From positions 12,978,835-13,042,834 of the forward strand of contig NC_134018.1 of the NCBI RefSeq assembly GCF_040712315.1: 64,000 bases of DNA, given 5' to 3'. Of the stretch, positions 11,826 to 22,279 are shown piece after piece. Numbering within the stretch: position 1 is the first letter of the stretch; every line of letters begins with the position of its first letter. The position numbers and the translations under genes are program-made. Origin of the DNA: Castanea sativa (taxonomy: Eukaryota; Streptophyta; Magnoliopsida; Fagales; Fagaceae). The notes beneath the pieces are model-generated. The model was given only the letters and a program-made list of their open reading frames with translations. It searched no databases and had not been told where the DNA came from.

Positions 11826-13220
11826 CTAACAATGGCTCAGCAAAACTCGCCACCAAATCGCGAGGACCCGACCTTTCACCGAGGTGCGAGGCTTGTACTT
11901 AACATCAAAGGCTCCCAAAATGGTTCCCCATTTTGCCACTCGCCGAATAATCAGCACTACGCAACACAGGCCTTGAGCGGCAACTCGGGTCAAAACAACC
12001 ACAAGATGAGATTGGAAATAATGAGGAAGTTTGCGCGTGGCGTGGACTACAGGCAGCTGCTTTTCCAAGGGCAAATAGCGCACCTCGGCTTCATTCAAGG
12101 ACTTACTAACATAGTAGATCGGCCTCCTGCACTCCATCTTCATTCCTTATAAGGACTAGACTCACCGCATGAATAGCCACGGCAAGATAAGCGAATAAAA
12201 CCTCGTCCACCTCGGGCGAGATAAAATGGGTGGCCGAGATAGATATTGCTTAAGCCGTTGGAAAGCCGACTCACAATCCTCGGTCACTGAAACCCTTTCC
12301 ACTTGTTCAACAACCGAAAGAAAGGACGGGCACGGCCGACCGACCGAGAAATAACTGTTCAACGCGCAATCATTCCGGTCAATTTCGAATCTCCTTTGGG
12401 TTCCGAGGCGGCCGCAAATTTTGAATAGCCCTAACTCGCACCGGGTTCACCTCTATGCCCCTACGAGTGATCATATATCCTAAGAACTTTCCGCATCCCA
12501 CTCCAAAAGAACACTTGGAGGCGTTAAGGCGCAACTTATACTTCCTCGCATTTGGAAGGTGTCGGCCAAATCCGTGATGTGCGAAGGTACCGTCTTACTC
12601 TTTACCACCATGTCATCCACGTATACTTCTATGGTTTTCCCCGCCGTCGTTCAAACATTCGGGTCATCATTCTTTGATAAGTAGCCCCGCATTTTTTAAC
12701 CCAAATGGCATGACTTTATAATGATAGTTCCCCGTTGGAGTAATGAAAGCCTTTTCCCCGATCCTCTAATGCCAAGGGGATTTGGTGGTAACCCCGAAAG
12801 GCGTCCAGGAAACTCATCCGAGGATGTCCGACGTAGCATCTACCGCTTGATCAATCCGTGGCATCGGGAATGAATCTTTAGGACAGGCCTTGTTCAGATC
12901 GGTAAAGTCTACACATACTCTCCACTTGCCGTTCTTCTTCTTAACGACAACGTATGAGCCAACCATTCGTGTAGAAAACTTCTTTGATAGCCCCCGCCCT
13001 TTGAGTTTAAGAACCTCTTCCTTCCTTCACCTAATGTTCTCGGGAAGATCGCCGAGGTGGCTGCCTCCTCGGAACAATGGCCGGATTGACGTTTAGATGA
13101 TGACAAATAAAGTTCGGATCCACACCCGGAGCCTCATAAGGGTCCCATGCAAAGACATCTAGATTATCCTTCTAAATTTCAACAACTCCATCTTTTCTTG
13201 GTGTGGCAATCGTATGCCAA
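11826..13220 (-). pseudogene. Tat reverse transcriptase and first RNase H (frameshifted)
   Basis: The minus strand encodes the RT signature FTDLNKACPKDSFPMPRID near 12845-12925 and the catalytic block TIEVYVDDMVVKSK near 12595-12640, so the YVDD Asp pair is intact. The linked RNase H tether and domain at 11826-12143 read PIYYVSKSLNEAEVRYLPLE. The domain is spread over several frames. It is the template-copying enzyme of the element and lies between PR and the second RNase H, as expected. Confidence 0.85.
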
Positions 13221-13639
13221 CTTGAAAGAACCTCTCCGGATCGTCGGTTATTACAAACTTCTCTAACTCCTCGCAAATGCCTCATCTTCCGTCATCGCTC
13301 CAGGTGCCTCGGAGCCGTTAATTTGGCGACTCACGGACGGGCAAGGTTGATAACTCGACTTCGACCGACGAAGTCAGCGGCGGAGATGCATTGCTCGGCC
13401 ACTACCTCGACCGCCGAGGATTTCCTCAACATGTTCCCCGAGGGGAATTTAACCTTAACGTGCAAGGTAGAGGAAACGGCCTCAGGCGTGCGCATGGCTC
13501 CGGCGAGGATGGCCGTATATGGAGAGTACGCGTCAAACCACAATGAAATCTACTTCAACCGTTTCTGCCGGATTGAACTGCAACGGATCTGTCCTTTTGG
13601 CACAACGGCTCTCCCTTCAAAGCTAATAAGAGGTGAGTC

Positions 13640-13830
13640 ATAAGGAGTTAAATCTTCCAACTCCAACCTTAACCCTTAAATAGATCGGGTACATGATACC
13701 GCACTCCGCCCGATCTATCATTACCCTCTTCACATCATAATTACCTATTCCGAGGGTAACCACAAGAGCATCGTCATGGGGCCGGATAGTCCCTACTTTA
13801 TCCTCCCTGAGAAACCCAAGACAGTAAAGT
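13640..13830 (-). pseudogene. Tat aspartic protease remnant
   Basis: On the minus strand a VMIDRAECGIMYPDLFKG-like segment (about 13675-13735) sits where Tat elements have the protease active-site region (VMID.GS.A.IMY.DL.KGL). The D-S/T-G triad is not intact. Confidence 0.55.
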
Positions 13831-13849
13831 GCTCTTTAATCTCTTCGGC

Positions 13850-15320
13850 TTGCTACCCACATCCTCGGCCTCGCGAATGGGAAACCGCCATAACCCTAGT
13901 AGGACCCGAGCCTCGTCCTACCAAAGCGCGAAGATAACATTAATCGTCCCCACGTCGGCCGAGATGAACTATTCCGCCGGTGTTCGAACCAACTCGACCG
14001 ACTTGCCTAATGCGACACAAGTGCCGCTTTAACTTTCCCTCACCGACGAGCCGCTCTAGATGGTTCCACGTGGTTCGACAGCTTCTCGCAGTGTGGCCCA
14101 CATCCCGATGGTACCGACAGAAAAGGTTTTGATTTCTTCTCGCAGTGGTCACCTCGCCATTTTGCCGGGCCACCCGAAGAAGGGCTCTTTACGAACTTTT
14201 TCTAATAACCGATGCACCGGTTCTCGGAACACGCATTTGGCCCTGTGCCGCCGAGCCGGATTGTCCGAAGTAATCCCTCCTCGGCTTGTTGTTGTGATAT
14301 CCGTCCGACCCGAAATCCCTTCTCTCCCGCGGGATAACCTTCTCCTTTCCTTTTCCCCGTCGCTCGGTCTTCCTCTACCCTTTTATATTCATCAATACGA
14401 TCCATAAGACGACGTACGCCGCGCACGGGCTTTTACGTCAAAGACTTTCTTAGGTCGTGATCAGTAGGGAGGCCTACCTTAAAGGTATTTAGCGCCACCT
14501 CATCAAAGTCGCCGTCTATTTCATTAAACATCTCCCAATATCTCGTTCTGGAGTATGCTTTCGTGTCTCCCCTTCCTTCATGACCATGGATAGCAACGAG
14601 TCCAAAGGCCGAGGGACTCGCTACAAGTAATGAACCGAGAAGCAAACGCCCTAGTTAGTTCCCCAAACGAGCCTACGTACCCCGACTCGAGACCGTTGAA
14701 CCATCTCATAGCCACAGTCCTGAGCCGGAGGGGAAGACTTTACACATCAAAGTCTCGTTATGAGAGTGCACCGCCATCCTTTGGTTGAAGTGACTCACGT
14801 GCTCCACCGGAGTCCGGCCATTATAGATGGTAAACGTGGGCCGGGGTGAACCTCCCGGGAGCCTCCCCTCTCTCAATCCTTCGTGAAAATGGAGATTTAG
14901 AGAGTTGGTGCAACGCCCTACTCATGGTATCGTTGCCTAAACCCCTAGGACGAAGCTTCTTACGTCCGGCGGATTGGCTCGGTCGTTCTCCTCACTCGCA
15001 GGATGTTGCCAGACCGCGGGGAATATGACCTTGAACCGTAGCCATGTCCCCCATCCTTCTCTCGAGGAAGAACTAGATGAGGACGGGGAAACCTTACGTT
15101 TAGCACGGCGTAACTTCCTCTTCAAACGATTGATTTCCTTCGCATGGATTTAGAGCCCTCATCGTGGGTAGTGCTACCCCCTACGAGTATGGCTAGCCCC
15201 CGGATATTCGTATGGACGCTTCCCTCACGATCCCTACGTTGTTCAAGACGTTCGAAATGATCTTCGTGCCAGACCCCTTGTGACTCGCATGATGAGAGCC
15301 TAAGCTCGCCATAATATCCC
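13850..15320 (-). pseudogene. Tat gag region (broken)
   Basis: Minus-strand pieces at 14433-14645 (the EMFNEIDG and FKVGLP phrases of the retrotransposon gag domain), 14202-14426 and 13940-14173 (FCRYHRDVGHTARSCRTTW, a CX2HX4HX4C-type knuckle-like block typical of Tat gag) lie in order but in different frames. Gag would form the virus-like particle. The region begins just after the primer binding site. Confidence 0.75.
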
Positions 15321-15339
15321 TACTACTTCTAGACTAGAT

Positions 15340-15356
15340 TCCCACAGACGGCGCCA
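15340..15356 (-). promoter_or_regulatory. Primer binding site of the Tat element
   Basis: Reading the minus strand out of the LTR, the internal region begins at TGGCGCCGTCTGTGGGA, two bases past the LTR end. TGGCGCC is a normal tRNA-primed start. The position fixes the direction of the element. Confidence 0.75.
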
Positions 15357-15358
15357 AT

Positions 15359-16107
15359 TGTAAGTGCACAATTGCACTGGACCCAAGAATAGTTATGGGC
15401 TCGCACTCCAATGAGCCTTAAACAATAAGAATTTGTAGAGTGGGCTTGAAACCTGTGTTAGAAGTGTATGAGGATGAAATGACAAACTAAAGATTCCAAG
15501 TACTTAGAGACAAAAAGGAGTAATGTAATGACCTCCTGACGTAAGCCGAAAGTCGTTCTTATATTATATCTCTCTCTTTTTCCTTCTTCTTTTTAGGTTA
15601 CAAAAAGTTCCGTCTCGTTTCTCGTTCCCGGTCCCTCCTTAAATACTCCTCTTTTTAATACTTTATCCACGTGTTGCCCCCCAATTCCTCCCTTAGCCTA
15701 GATATTTCTTTTCTTAGTGCCTTTGAACAAGAACTCAGAAGTTTCCCTTCCACTCGTTTAAGTGTCACTTCCTCATTAATGCGTCGGGTGGTAGGTGCAG
15801 TGGTCTTTAATGTGGAGGTAGCAGCCTTTACCTTTGATATTCTTCCAACATCGGCGCTTCTAGGACATTCAAGGGTTCTCTCCCTTTAACCGTTGGTCTT
15901 GACCGTATCATTCCCTAATCTTTACCATGAAGTCTCAGGTTCTTTGATGTCAGTCCGAGGGGAAAACCATCCTCGGCTGGATCCTAGGATCCTCGGCGTA
16001 TAGGCCGACCCATAGCACCAACAATCTCTAACCCCAGGGTCAGGTCGGCCTTCTTTAACAAGGCCCAAAAGGCCCACATTCCCACCAGGATCCTTTTGCC
16101 CCACACA
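15359..16107 (-). repeat. Tat element LTR (5' LTR in element orientation)
   Basis: 749 bp, TG...CA ends, adjoining the GAAAT target duplication at 16108-16112. It is the partner of 4565-5312. It contains a TATA-like stretch (TTATATTATATCTC, near 15559-15573) shared with the other LTR. Read as minus-strand promoter DNA this is only a candidate. Confidence 0.93.
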
Positions 16108-16112
16108 GAAAT

Positions 16113-16250
16113 TGTTAATATATATTTAATATATATATGTGGGTGTTGGGCATGTGGTTTTGTATGATTTTGTTACCATAAAACTGCACACTGCACTGCA
16201 CCATGCAGTACGGTCATTGTCACTTGCAATGTGGTACAGTTACTTCATCT
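16113..16250. mobile_element. Right part of the hAT-like MITE split by the Tat element
   Basis: The words GCACACTGCACTGCACCATG and CACTTGCAATGTGGTA parallel 38270-38335 inside the hAT MITE of the Athila LTR. The stretch ends at the left breakpoint of the 3-kb tandem duplication. Confidence 0.5.
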
Positions 16251-16983
16251 TGCGGGTGATTTTGGTTAGTTTCGGGGCAGCAGTACAATTTGAGCAGCTT
16301 GGATAACACCCATAATTCTCTTTACGGTCATTTACAATCAATTAAGTATTTTTATTTTTAGTTAGAAATGAAATCTAAGATAGAAAAAAAAGAAGAAGCA
16401 AATATTGACATTTCAAAGTTAGTTCAAAATAAAAATGTCATAAAATGTCTTTGAAAAATCAAGGCATAAATAGAATTTTTTTCAATTTCGTATATTGTTA
16501 ATACTTTTAAGTTAATTTATTTTTCATTTACATTTAAATATTCAAATTATTTTTTGGAATATCTTATATTTAGAGTAACATTTTAACTTCATATATTAAT
16601 TACTCTTTATTGATTATTTTTTATTTATTTTACTTCAACTTAGTTTACAAAGAAGATTAAGTGTAAAAATGATTATGCTAACTCTAATAATATGCTTGAA
16701 AAAATAAATTGAAACCAAGCACGATCTTAAGGGGGATTTTTTCATATTTAATAGTTAAGGGAGATGTTGCACAATTTTATAGTTTAGAAGGTAATTGCAA
16801 ATTTAGCCATAAATAAAAAGGGGGAAAGTGTCATTTTTCCTTAAATCCTTAACAAAATGAAATTTTATTTTTTATTTAGATAGTTAGGAAGGCTAGAGTT
16901 GAAATTCAAAAATGAGTTTTTAGCTAATGACATTTGCTTCTGATTAGAGCTCCCAGCTTGAACCTTTTCTCCCTATACCCTTA

Positions 16984-17519
16984 GGCTTCGTTTGGGAGTT
17001 TATAGGAGAATGGAATAGAATAGAATGAAATAATCATAAGAGAATGGAAAGGAATGAAATGAAATGGAATGGAATGAAAATGAATGGAATAGAATGGAAT
17101 GAAATTAAGTAACCTTAATTAGATGTTTTAAAATAAAGGAATGGAAAGGAATAAAAATGAATGGAATGTTAGTAATTTTGTTTGGGAGTAACATGAAGGG
17201 AATGTAATGAAATTATTTTATGACAATATTACTGTTAGACCCCATATATTTAAAATAAATGGTTGAATATATAGGGGTATTTTGGGAGTTTAGTAAAAAA
17301 TTCATTAAATCTAATTTCATTGTCTCTCATTCTTTCCAATTTCGGGAGAATGAAAATTTGAGATTTTAAGGGAATAGAGAGAACACACATTCCATTCCCT
17401 CCCACTTAAACTCTCAAACGAGGGAATGGACTTTCCATTCCCTCCATTAAAACTCCAAAACAAGAGAAGAAAAGAATATTATAAAATTATTCTTTCTATC
17501 CCTCCTCCCTAATGAGACC
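16984..17519. mobile_element. TTA-flanked MITE, copy in duplication 1
   Basis: Ends GGCTTCGTTTGGGAG and CCCTAATGAGACC, flanked by TTA at 16981-16983 and 17520-17522. The interior is rich in GGAATGGAAT words at the left and their complement at the right, forming long imperfect inverted repeats. It is present in both duplication copies, so it predates the duplication. Confidence 0.65.
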
Positions 17520-17528
17520 TTATACATT

Positions 17529-18328
17529 TTAGAGCAACCACATCAGTTCTTCTAAAATCATGTAAAATAGAAAAACAAACCACTTTTACACATTTTGCCT
17601 AAAAAATGCTCCACATCAGTTCTTCTAAAAGGGTGTAAAATTGTGCAAATCCATCCACGAGCTACAGTAACCGTGTAAATATACACGACTACTGTAGCTC
17701 GTCCATTTATTATTTTATTGATTTCTCGTTCGTAAATTTATTTCTCTCTCTTCTCCGTGCTCAACAAACTCGGTAACTGCTCATCTTCTTCTTTTTCCTC
17801 AGATGTACATAAACACACCCACACACAAACACATCCACACAGACAAATCAACATAGAGATACACTTGCTCAAAAAAAAAAAAAAAAACCAGAGATACACA
17901 AACATAGATCGGTGCTTGATCGGAACTCGTGGGTCTTGCCTGTGGATCGAAGCTCATGGATCGTGGATCGTAGATCGGAGCTCGGATTGGAGCTCGGAGC
18001 TTGTGGATCGGAGCTAGGGAGAGTTGATCGAGAGGGAGAGTTTTTTAGGGGAGAGTTGATCGATAGGGAGAGATGGGTAGAGAGAGAGAGAGCAACAAAC
18101 AGAAATGCGTAGAGAGAGAGAGAGAGAGAGAGAGGGCGCGTATATATATCCGGGTAGTTAAGAGAAATAATAAAAAATTTGAGAAAAGTGATTATTTAAT
18201 TAAAAGAGGTGATAGAATAAATGAATTGATGTGAGTGTTTTGTAAAAATGAATATGTAAAATAGAAAAAGAAGGTTTTTAGTGTAAAAATAAATGCGTAA
18301 AATAAAAAAATTAATGTGATTGCTCTTA
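17529..18328. mobile_element. PIF/Harbinger-like MITE, copy 2, TSD TTA
   Basis: The element is 17532-18325 with TTA on both sides. The ends GAGCAACCACATCAG and TTAATGTGATTGCTC match the MITE at 3096-3840, and it contains the same hairpin core (17657-17702) and a (GA)n run. Duplication copy 2 has the empty site (one TTA at about 21075), which shows that it moved in after the duplication or was lost cleanly from the partner. Confidence 0.88.
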
Positions 18329-18569
18329 TGTACGAGAATGTGTCAATTTAATCATAAGACCCATGCCTTAACAAAATGAACTTGATGGTACAAAATGTGT
18401 CATTTACTCTACTTTTTTTTGTTTGACTTTGTTTTTGTTAATTTTGGGCTTATTATGGTATTTGGATGTCGGAGCTAGCTAGGCCTAGGGGAGATGAGAC
18501 GAGTCTATTTGATTTTCAAGTGAAAACTGTTTGACAGCCTTTGATAAGAGACAAGACGTGTGTGGGAGG

Positions 18570-18956
18570 TTTTTTATTTGGGTAAACTACGTATTTGGTC
18601 CCTATTCTATATACCATATTTCAATTTGATCCCTAACCTTTTAATTGTGTCAATTTGGTCCATAACCTTTCTTTACCGTGTCAATTTAATCCTTACAGTT
18701 ATCTTTTGGATGAAAATTAATGACATGTTTAATGACCAAAATAAAAAATTAGCTTCTATTGATGTGATAATAAACTAAAATTTTATTTTGGCTATTTGCT
18801 ATGTAAACAATTTTCATCTAATATATAATGGCAAAAACTAAATTGACACGACATTAAAAGGTTAAGGACCAAATTGACACAATTGAAAGGTTAAGGACCC
18901 AATTGAAATATGCTATAAAGGTTAGGGACTAAATATGTAGTTTACCTTTTTTATTT
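18570..18956. mobile_element. Mutator-like MITE with 10-bp target duplication
   Basis: The element runs 18580-18946 from GGGTAAACTACG to GTAGTTTACC with inverted repeats of about 100 bp ('caatttggtcc', 'ggttaaggaccaaattg'). It is flanked by TTTTTTATTT at 18570-18579 and 18947-18956. Duplication copy 2 has a single TTTTTTATTT (near 21317-21326) with no insert. A 9-10 bp duplication with long inverted ends fits a MULE-derived MITE. Confidence 0.85.
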
Positions 18957-19339
18957 TTATAGAAGGTTGTTTTTTTTCTAGGTCCTATAACAACTACAAA
19001 TAGGGAACCAAACCAACCCAAATTCTTTAAAGCCAAAAAAAAAAAGAAAAACTTATATATTAATTATTTATAGGGACAGAGACGTAATCAGAGAGACTAT
19101 TATTTTCCCATAACACAAAAAAATAAAAATAAAAATACCAATTCTATAGTCTATGGATTTCTATTTTTTCTCTCTTCCATTATCCAAATCCCTCTCTTTC
19201 TCTCTCTAAAATAACTTTTTCTCTCTTCCGATCTCGCCCTGTTTTCCGGCGATTTCTCTTGCAGGTGATTTTGGTTAGTTTGGGGGCAGTAGTACAATAT
19301 GAGCAGCTTGGATAACACCCATAACAATGCTATATACTC

Positions 19340-19875
19340 TTTATGTGGCGTTTGGTACGAGGGAATCTTAAATGAATTATTTATTTTTCCTATTCTATCC
19401 TTAGATTTGAATGTGAACTACCAAGTTCTTTAAAAAAAAAAAATCTTCCTCTAAATAAATAATGAAAAACCAAATATAAACTATTAATTATGAAAAATTC
19501 ATTAAAAATTATAGTCTAATATTTCAAAATGATAGGTACAATACAAAAATAACTATTTAAATTCTCAAATGCTTTTATTCTTAATAATAATTTTAAAAGA
19601 GTTTAATCCATAATAATTTGTTTTATATTTTATGTTAATTGCTTAAATGATAATGAAAAAGGGTTAAAATTGTCAATTTATAAAAAATACAATTTCCTTT
19701 AAGCTTGGGAATCTGAATTCCCACATGTTTTAAAGAGAATCCACATTCATATTGAGAGGGGAATCCAGATTCTCCTGGCATCTGATTCCTTAGCGTGATT
19801 TGCAACAAAACATGAGAATCTTTAAACATTCTTGAGAATCCTAAAATATTACCCCGTACCAAACGCCACATTAAG
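19340..19875. mobile_element. PIF-like MITE in duplication copy 2, TSD TTA
   Basis: The terminal inverted repeats TGTGGCGTTTGGTACGAGGG and CCCCGTACCAAACGCCACA are flanked by TTA on both sides. Copy 1 shows the empty site (CTCTTTACGGTC at about 16318-16329). There is no transposase ORF inside. Confidence 0.85.
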
Positions 19876-20366
19876 GTCATTTACAATCAATTAAGTATTT
19901 TTTTTTTAGTTAGAAATGAAATCTAAGATAGGAAAAAAAAAATATTGACATTTTAAAGTTAGTTTAAAATAAAAATGTCTTTGAAAAATCAAGGCATGTA
20001 TAGAACTTTTTCAATTTCGTATATTGTTATACTTTTTAAATATTCAAATGATTTTTTGGAATATCTTATATTTAGGGTAACATTTTAACTTCATATATTA
20101 ATTACTCTTTATTGATTATTTTTATTTATTTTACTTCAACTTAGTTTACAAAGAAGATTAAGTGTAAAAATGATTATACTAACTCTAAAATATGCTCGAA
20201 AAAGTAAATTGAAACCAAGCACGATCTTAAGGGGGATTTGTTCATATTTAATAGTTAAGGGAGATGTTGCACAATTTTATAGTTTAGAAGGGAATTGTAA
20301 ATTTAGCCATAAATAAAAAGGGGGAAAGTGTCTTTTTCCCCTAAATCCTTAACAAAATGAAATTTG

Positions 20367-20371
<5 letters not shown>

Positions 20372-20400
<29 letters not shown>
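20372..20400. repeat. (AT)n microsatellite
   Basis: About 14 TA units followed by poly-T. It is present only in duplication copy 2; copy 1 has plain ATTTTATTTTTT here (about 16860-16872), so the run expanded after the duplication. Confidence 0.9.
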
Positions 20401-20408
<8 letters not shown>

Positions 20409-20525
20409 TTTGGATATTTAGATAGTTAGGAAGGCTAGAGTGTAAATTCGAAAATGAGTTTTTAGCTAACGACGTTTGCTTCTGATTAGAGCTCCCAGCT
20501 TGAATCTTTTCTCCCTATACCCTTA

Positions 20526-21062
20526 GACTTTGTTTGGGAGTTTATAGGAGAATGAAATAGAATGATCATAAGAGAATGAAAATGAATGGAATATATTTAA
20601 GTAAGGGAAATGGATGGAAATGAATGAAATGAAATGGAATTAAGTAACCTTTATTGGATGTTTTAAAATAAAGGAATGGAAATGAATAAAATGAATGGAG
20701 AGTAAGTAATCTTGTTGGGGGTAACATGGAGGGAATGGAATGAAATCATTTTATGACAATATTACTATTAAACCCAATATTTTAAAATAAATGGTTGAAT
20801 ATATAGGAGTATTTTGGGAGTTCAGTAAAAAATTCATTAAATCTAATTCTATTCCCTCTTATTCCTTCCAATTTCGGAGAATGAAAATTTGAGATTTTAA
20901 AGGAATAGAGAGGAATGAATGTTCCCTCCTACCCATTTCATTCCCTCCCATTTAAACTCCGCAATAAGAGAATGAACTTTACACTCTTATTAAAACTCCC
21001 AAATAAAAGAAGAGAAAAATATTATAAAATTATTCTTTTTATTCCTCTTTCCAAATGAATCC
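20526..21062. mobile_element. TTA-flanked MITE, copy in duplication 2
   Basis: Counterpart of 16984-17519, flanked by TTA at 20523-20525 and 21063-21065, with the same GGAATG-rich inverted structure. The two have diverged by substitutions and small indels. Confidence 0.6.
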
Positions 21063-21594
21063 TTAAGCATGTTATATTTGAGAATATGTCAATTTAACGA
21101 TAAGACTAATGCCTTAACAAAATGAACTTGATGGTACAAATGTGTCATTTACTCTATTATTTTTTTTTTTGACTTTCTTTTTATTAATTTTGGGCTGATT
21201 ATGGTATTTGGATGTCGGAGCTAGCTAGGCCTAGGGGAGATGAGACGAGTCCATTTGATTTTCAAGTGAAAACCGTTTGACAGCCTTTGATAAGAGACAA
21301 GACGTGTGTGGGAGGTTTTTTATTTTTATAGAAGGTTGTTTTTTTTCTAGGTCCTATGACAACTACAAATAGAGAACCAAACCAACCCAAATTCCTTAAA
21401 GCCAAAAAAAAAAAAAAAAATTTATATATTTATTATTTATAGAGACAGAGACGTAATCAGGGAGACTTTATTATTTTCCCATAACACAAAAAAATAAAAA
21501 TACCAATTCTATAGTCTATGGATTTCTATTTTTTCTCTCTTCCATTATCCAAATCCTTCTCTTTCTCTCTCTAAAATAACTTTCTCTCTCTTCC

Positions 21595-22279
21595 GATCTC
21601 GCCCTGTTTTCCGGCGATTTCTCTGCTGTTTTCGTTTCCAAAACCCTTCGAATCTCTCCTCCAATCCTGTACTATATTTTGATTTCATCATCTTTTCTCA
21701 ATTCAAATATTTTTTTTTTGTTTTTGGTTTTTGTACAAATTTTTTGATTATTTTATTGTTATTATCGCTTAGGAAAAGGAACCAAAAAAAACCCTTAAAG
21801 CTATAATTTTTTTGAGTCTGCTTTGGTTTTGGGTTTGTGGGTATTGAAGATTTATCATTGAAACCTTGTTTTCTCAAAGCAACTTTTTAATTATATTAAT
21901 TTTATTAATTTGTTGGGTTAATGATATAGAATTTGGAGGTGCAAAAAAGACACTAGAAGTCAAAGACTTTTTTTGTTTGTTTGTTTTTTAATTTTCTGGG
22001 TGTTGGTTTTTCTGTGGATTTGGTTGTTTCTGAAATTGAAATTGAATGCTTTTCGTTTGAGGCAAAAAAAAAAAAAAAAAAAGCAGGAAGAGATGGAAAC
22101 ACTTGTGGCCTAAGCTAAATGAGTTGGGGCTGTTTCTTTGTTTCTTGGGTTTTCGGTTTAGGAGAGAAAAACAAAAACAAAAACAGAAACAGCCTGTTGT
22201 TATGATTAAGGGTGATATTGAAGAATCAACGATTTTGGTGTTCTGGGTATTGGCTCTTTTGCTCTCTTTGGTTCTTGGG
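21595..22279 (+). other. Leader region of the ATG18-like gene
   Basis: Pyrimidine-rich leader text begins near 21535. A possible 5' UTR intron could end at the acceptor-like AAAGCAG|GAAG near 22082-22087, after a poly-A run. Two upstream in-frame ATGs (22103, 22202) would add residues rich in hydrophobics (LVFWVLALLLSLVLG). I take them as leader because family members start at the MRNDGQ position. Confidence 0.5.

Larger units (their letters stand above)
4560..16112 (-). mobile_element. Full-length Ty3/Gypsy Tat-lineage LTR retrotransposon (decayed)
   Basis: Two LTRs (4565-5312 and 15359-16107) begin TG and end CA and are flanked by an identical 5-bp duplication, GAAAT (4560-4564 and 16108-16112). 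Coding similarity runs on the minus strand in the order gag, PR, RT, RNase H, second (archaeal-type) RNase H and integrase. After that come eight tandem repeats and an ORF on the opposite strand. Dual RNase H plus an extra antisense ORF and 3' tandem repeats are hallmarks of the plant Tat lineage (Retand/Ogre relatives). Every coding domain is broken by frameshifts or stops, so this copy cannot be autonomous. Confidence 0.93.
16251..19259. repeat. Tandem duplication, copy 1 (upstream promoter copy)
   Basis: This copy starts TGCGGGTGATTTTGGTTAG and ends in the leader words TTTTCCGGCGATTTCTCT. The following bases (19260 on) restart with TGCAGGTGATTTTGGTTAG. The whole stretch realigns with 19260-21624, including a CT-rich leader (CTCTCTTCCGATCTCGCCC). 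It carries two insertions absent from copy 2 (17532-18325 and 18580-18946). It includes no coding exon. Confidence 0.9.
19260..21624. repeat. Tandem duplication, copy 2 (promoter adjoining the ATG18-like gene)
   Basis: This copy repeats 16251-19259 minus two insertions and plus one (19343-19872). It runs into the true leader of the gene at ...GGCGATTTCTCT|GCTG. The region around 21520-21624 (CTCTCTTCC, CCGATCTCGCCC) is the likely transcription-start and 5' UTR zone. Candidate TATA-like text is at 21422-21430. Confidence 0.88.

Noticed and set aside
22103..22279. N-terminal hydrophobic extension of the ATG18-like protein as a signal or membrane anchor
   Set aside because: The stretch precedes the position where family members start (MRNDGQ). 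It is Lys/Gln-repeat and leader-like, so treated as 5' UTR; kept as an alternative start only.
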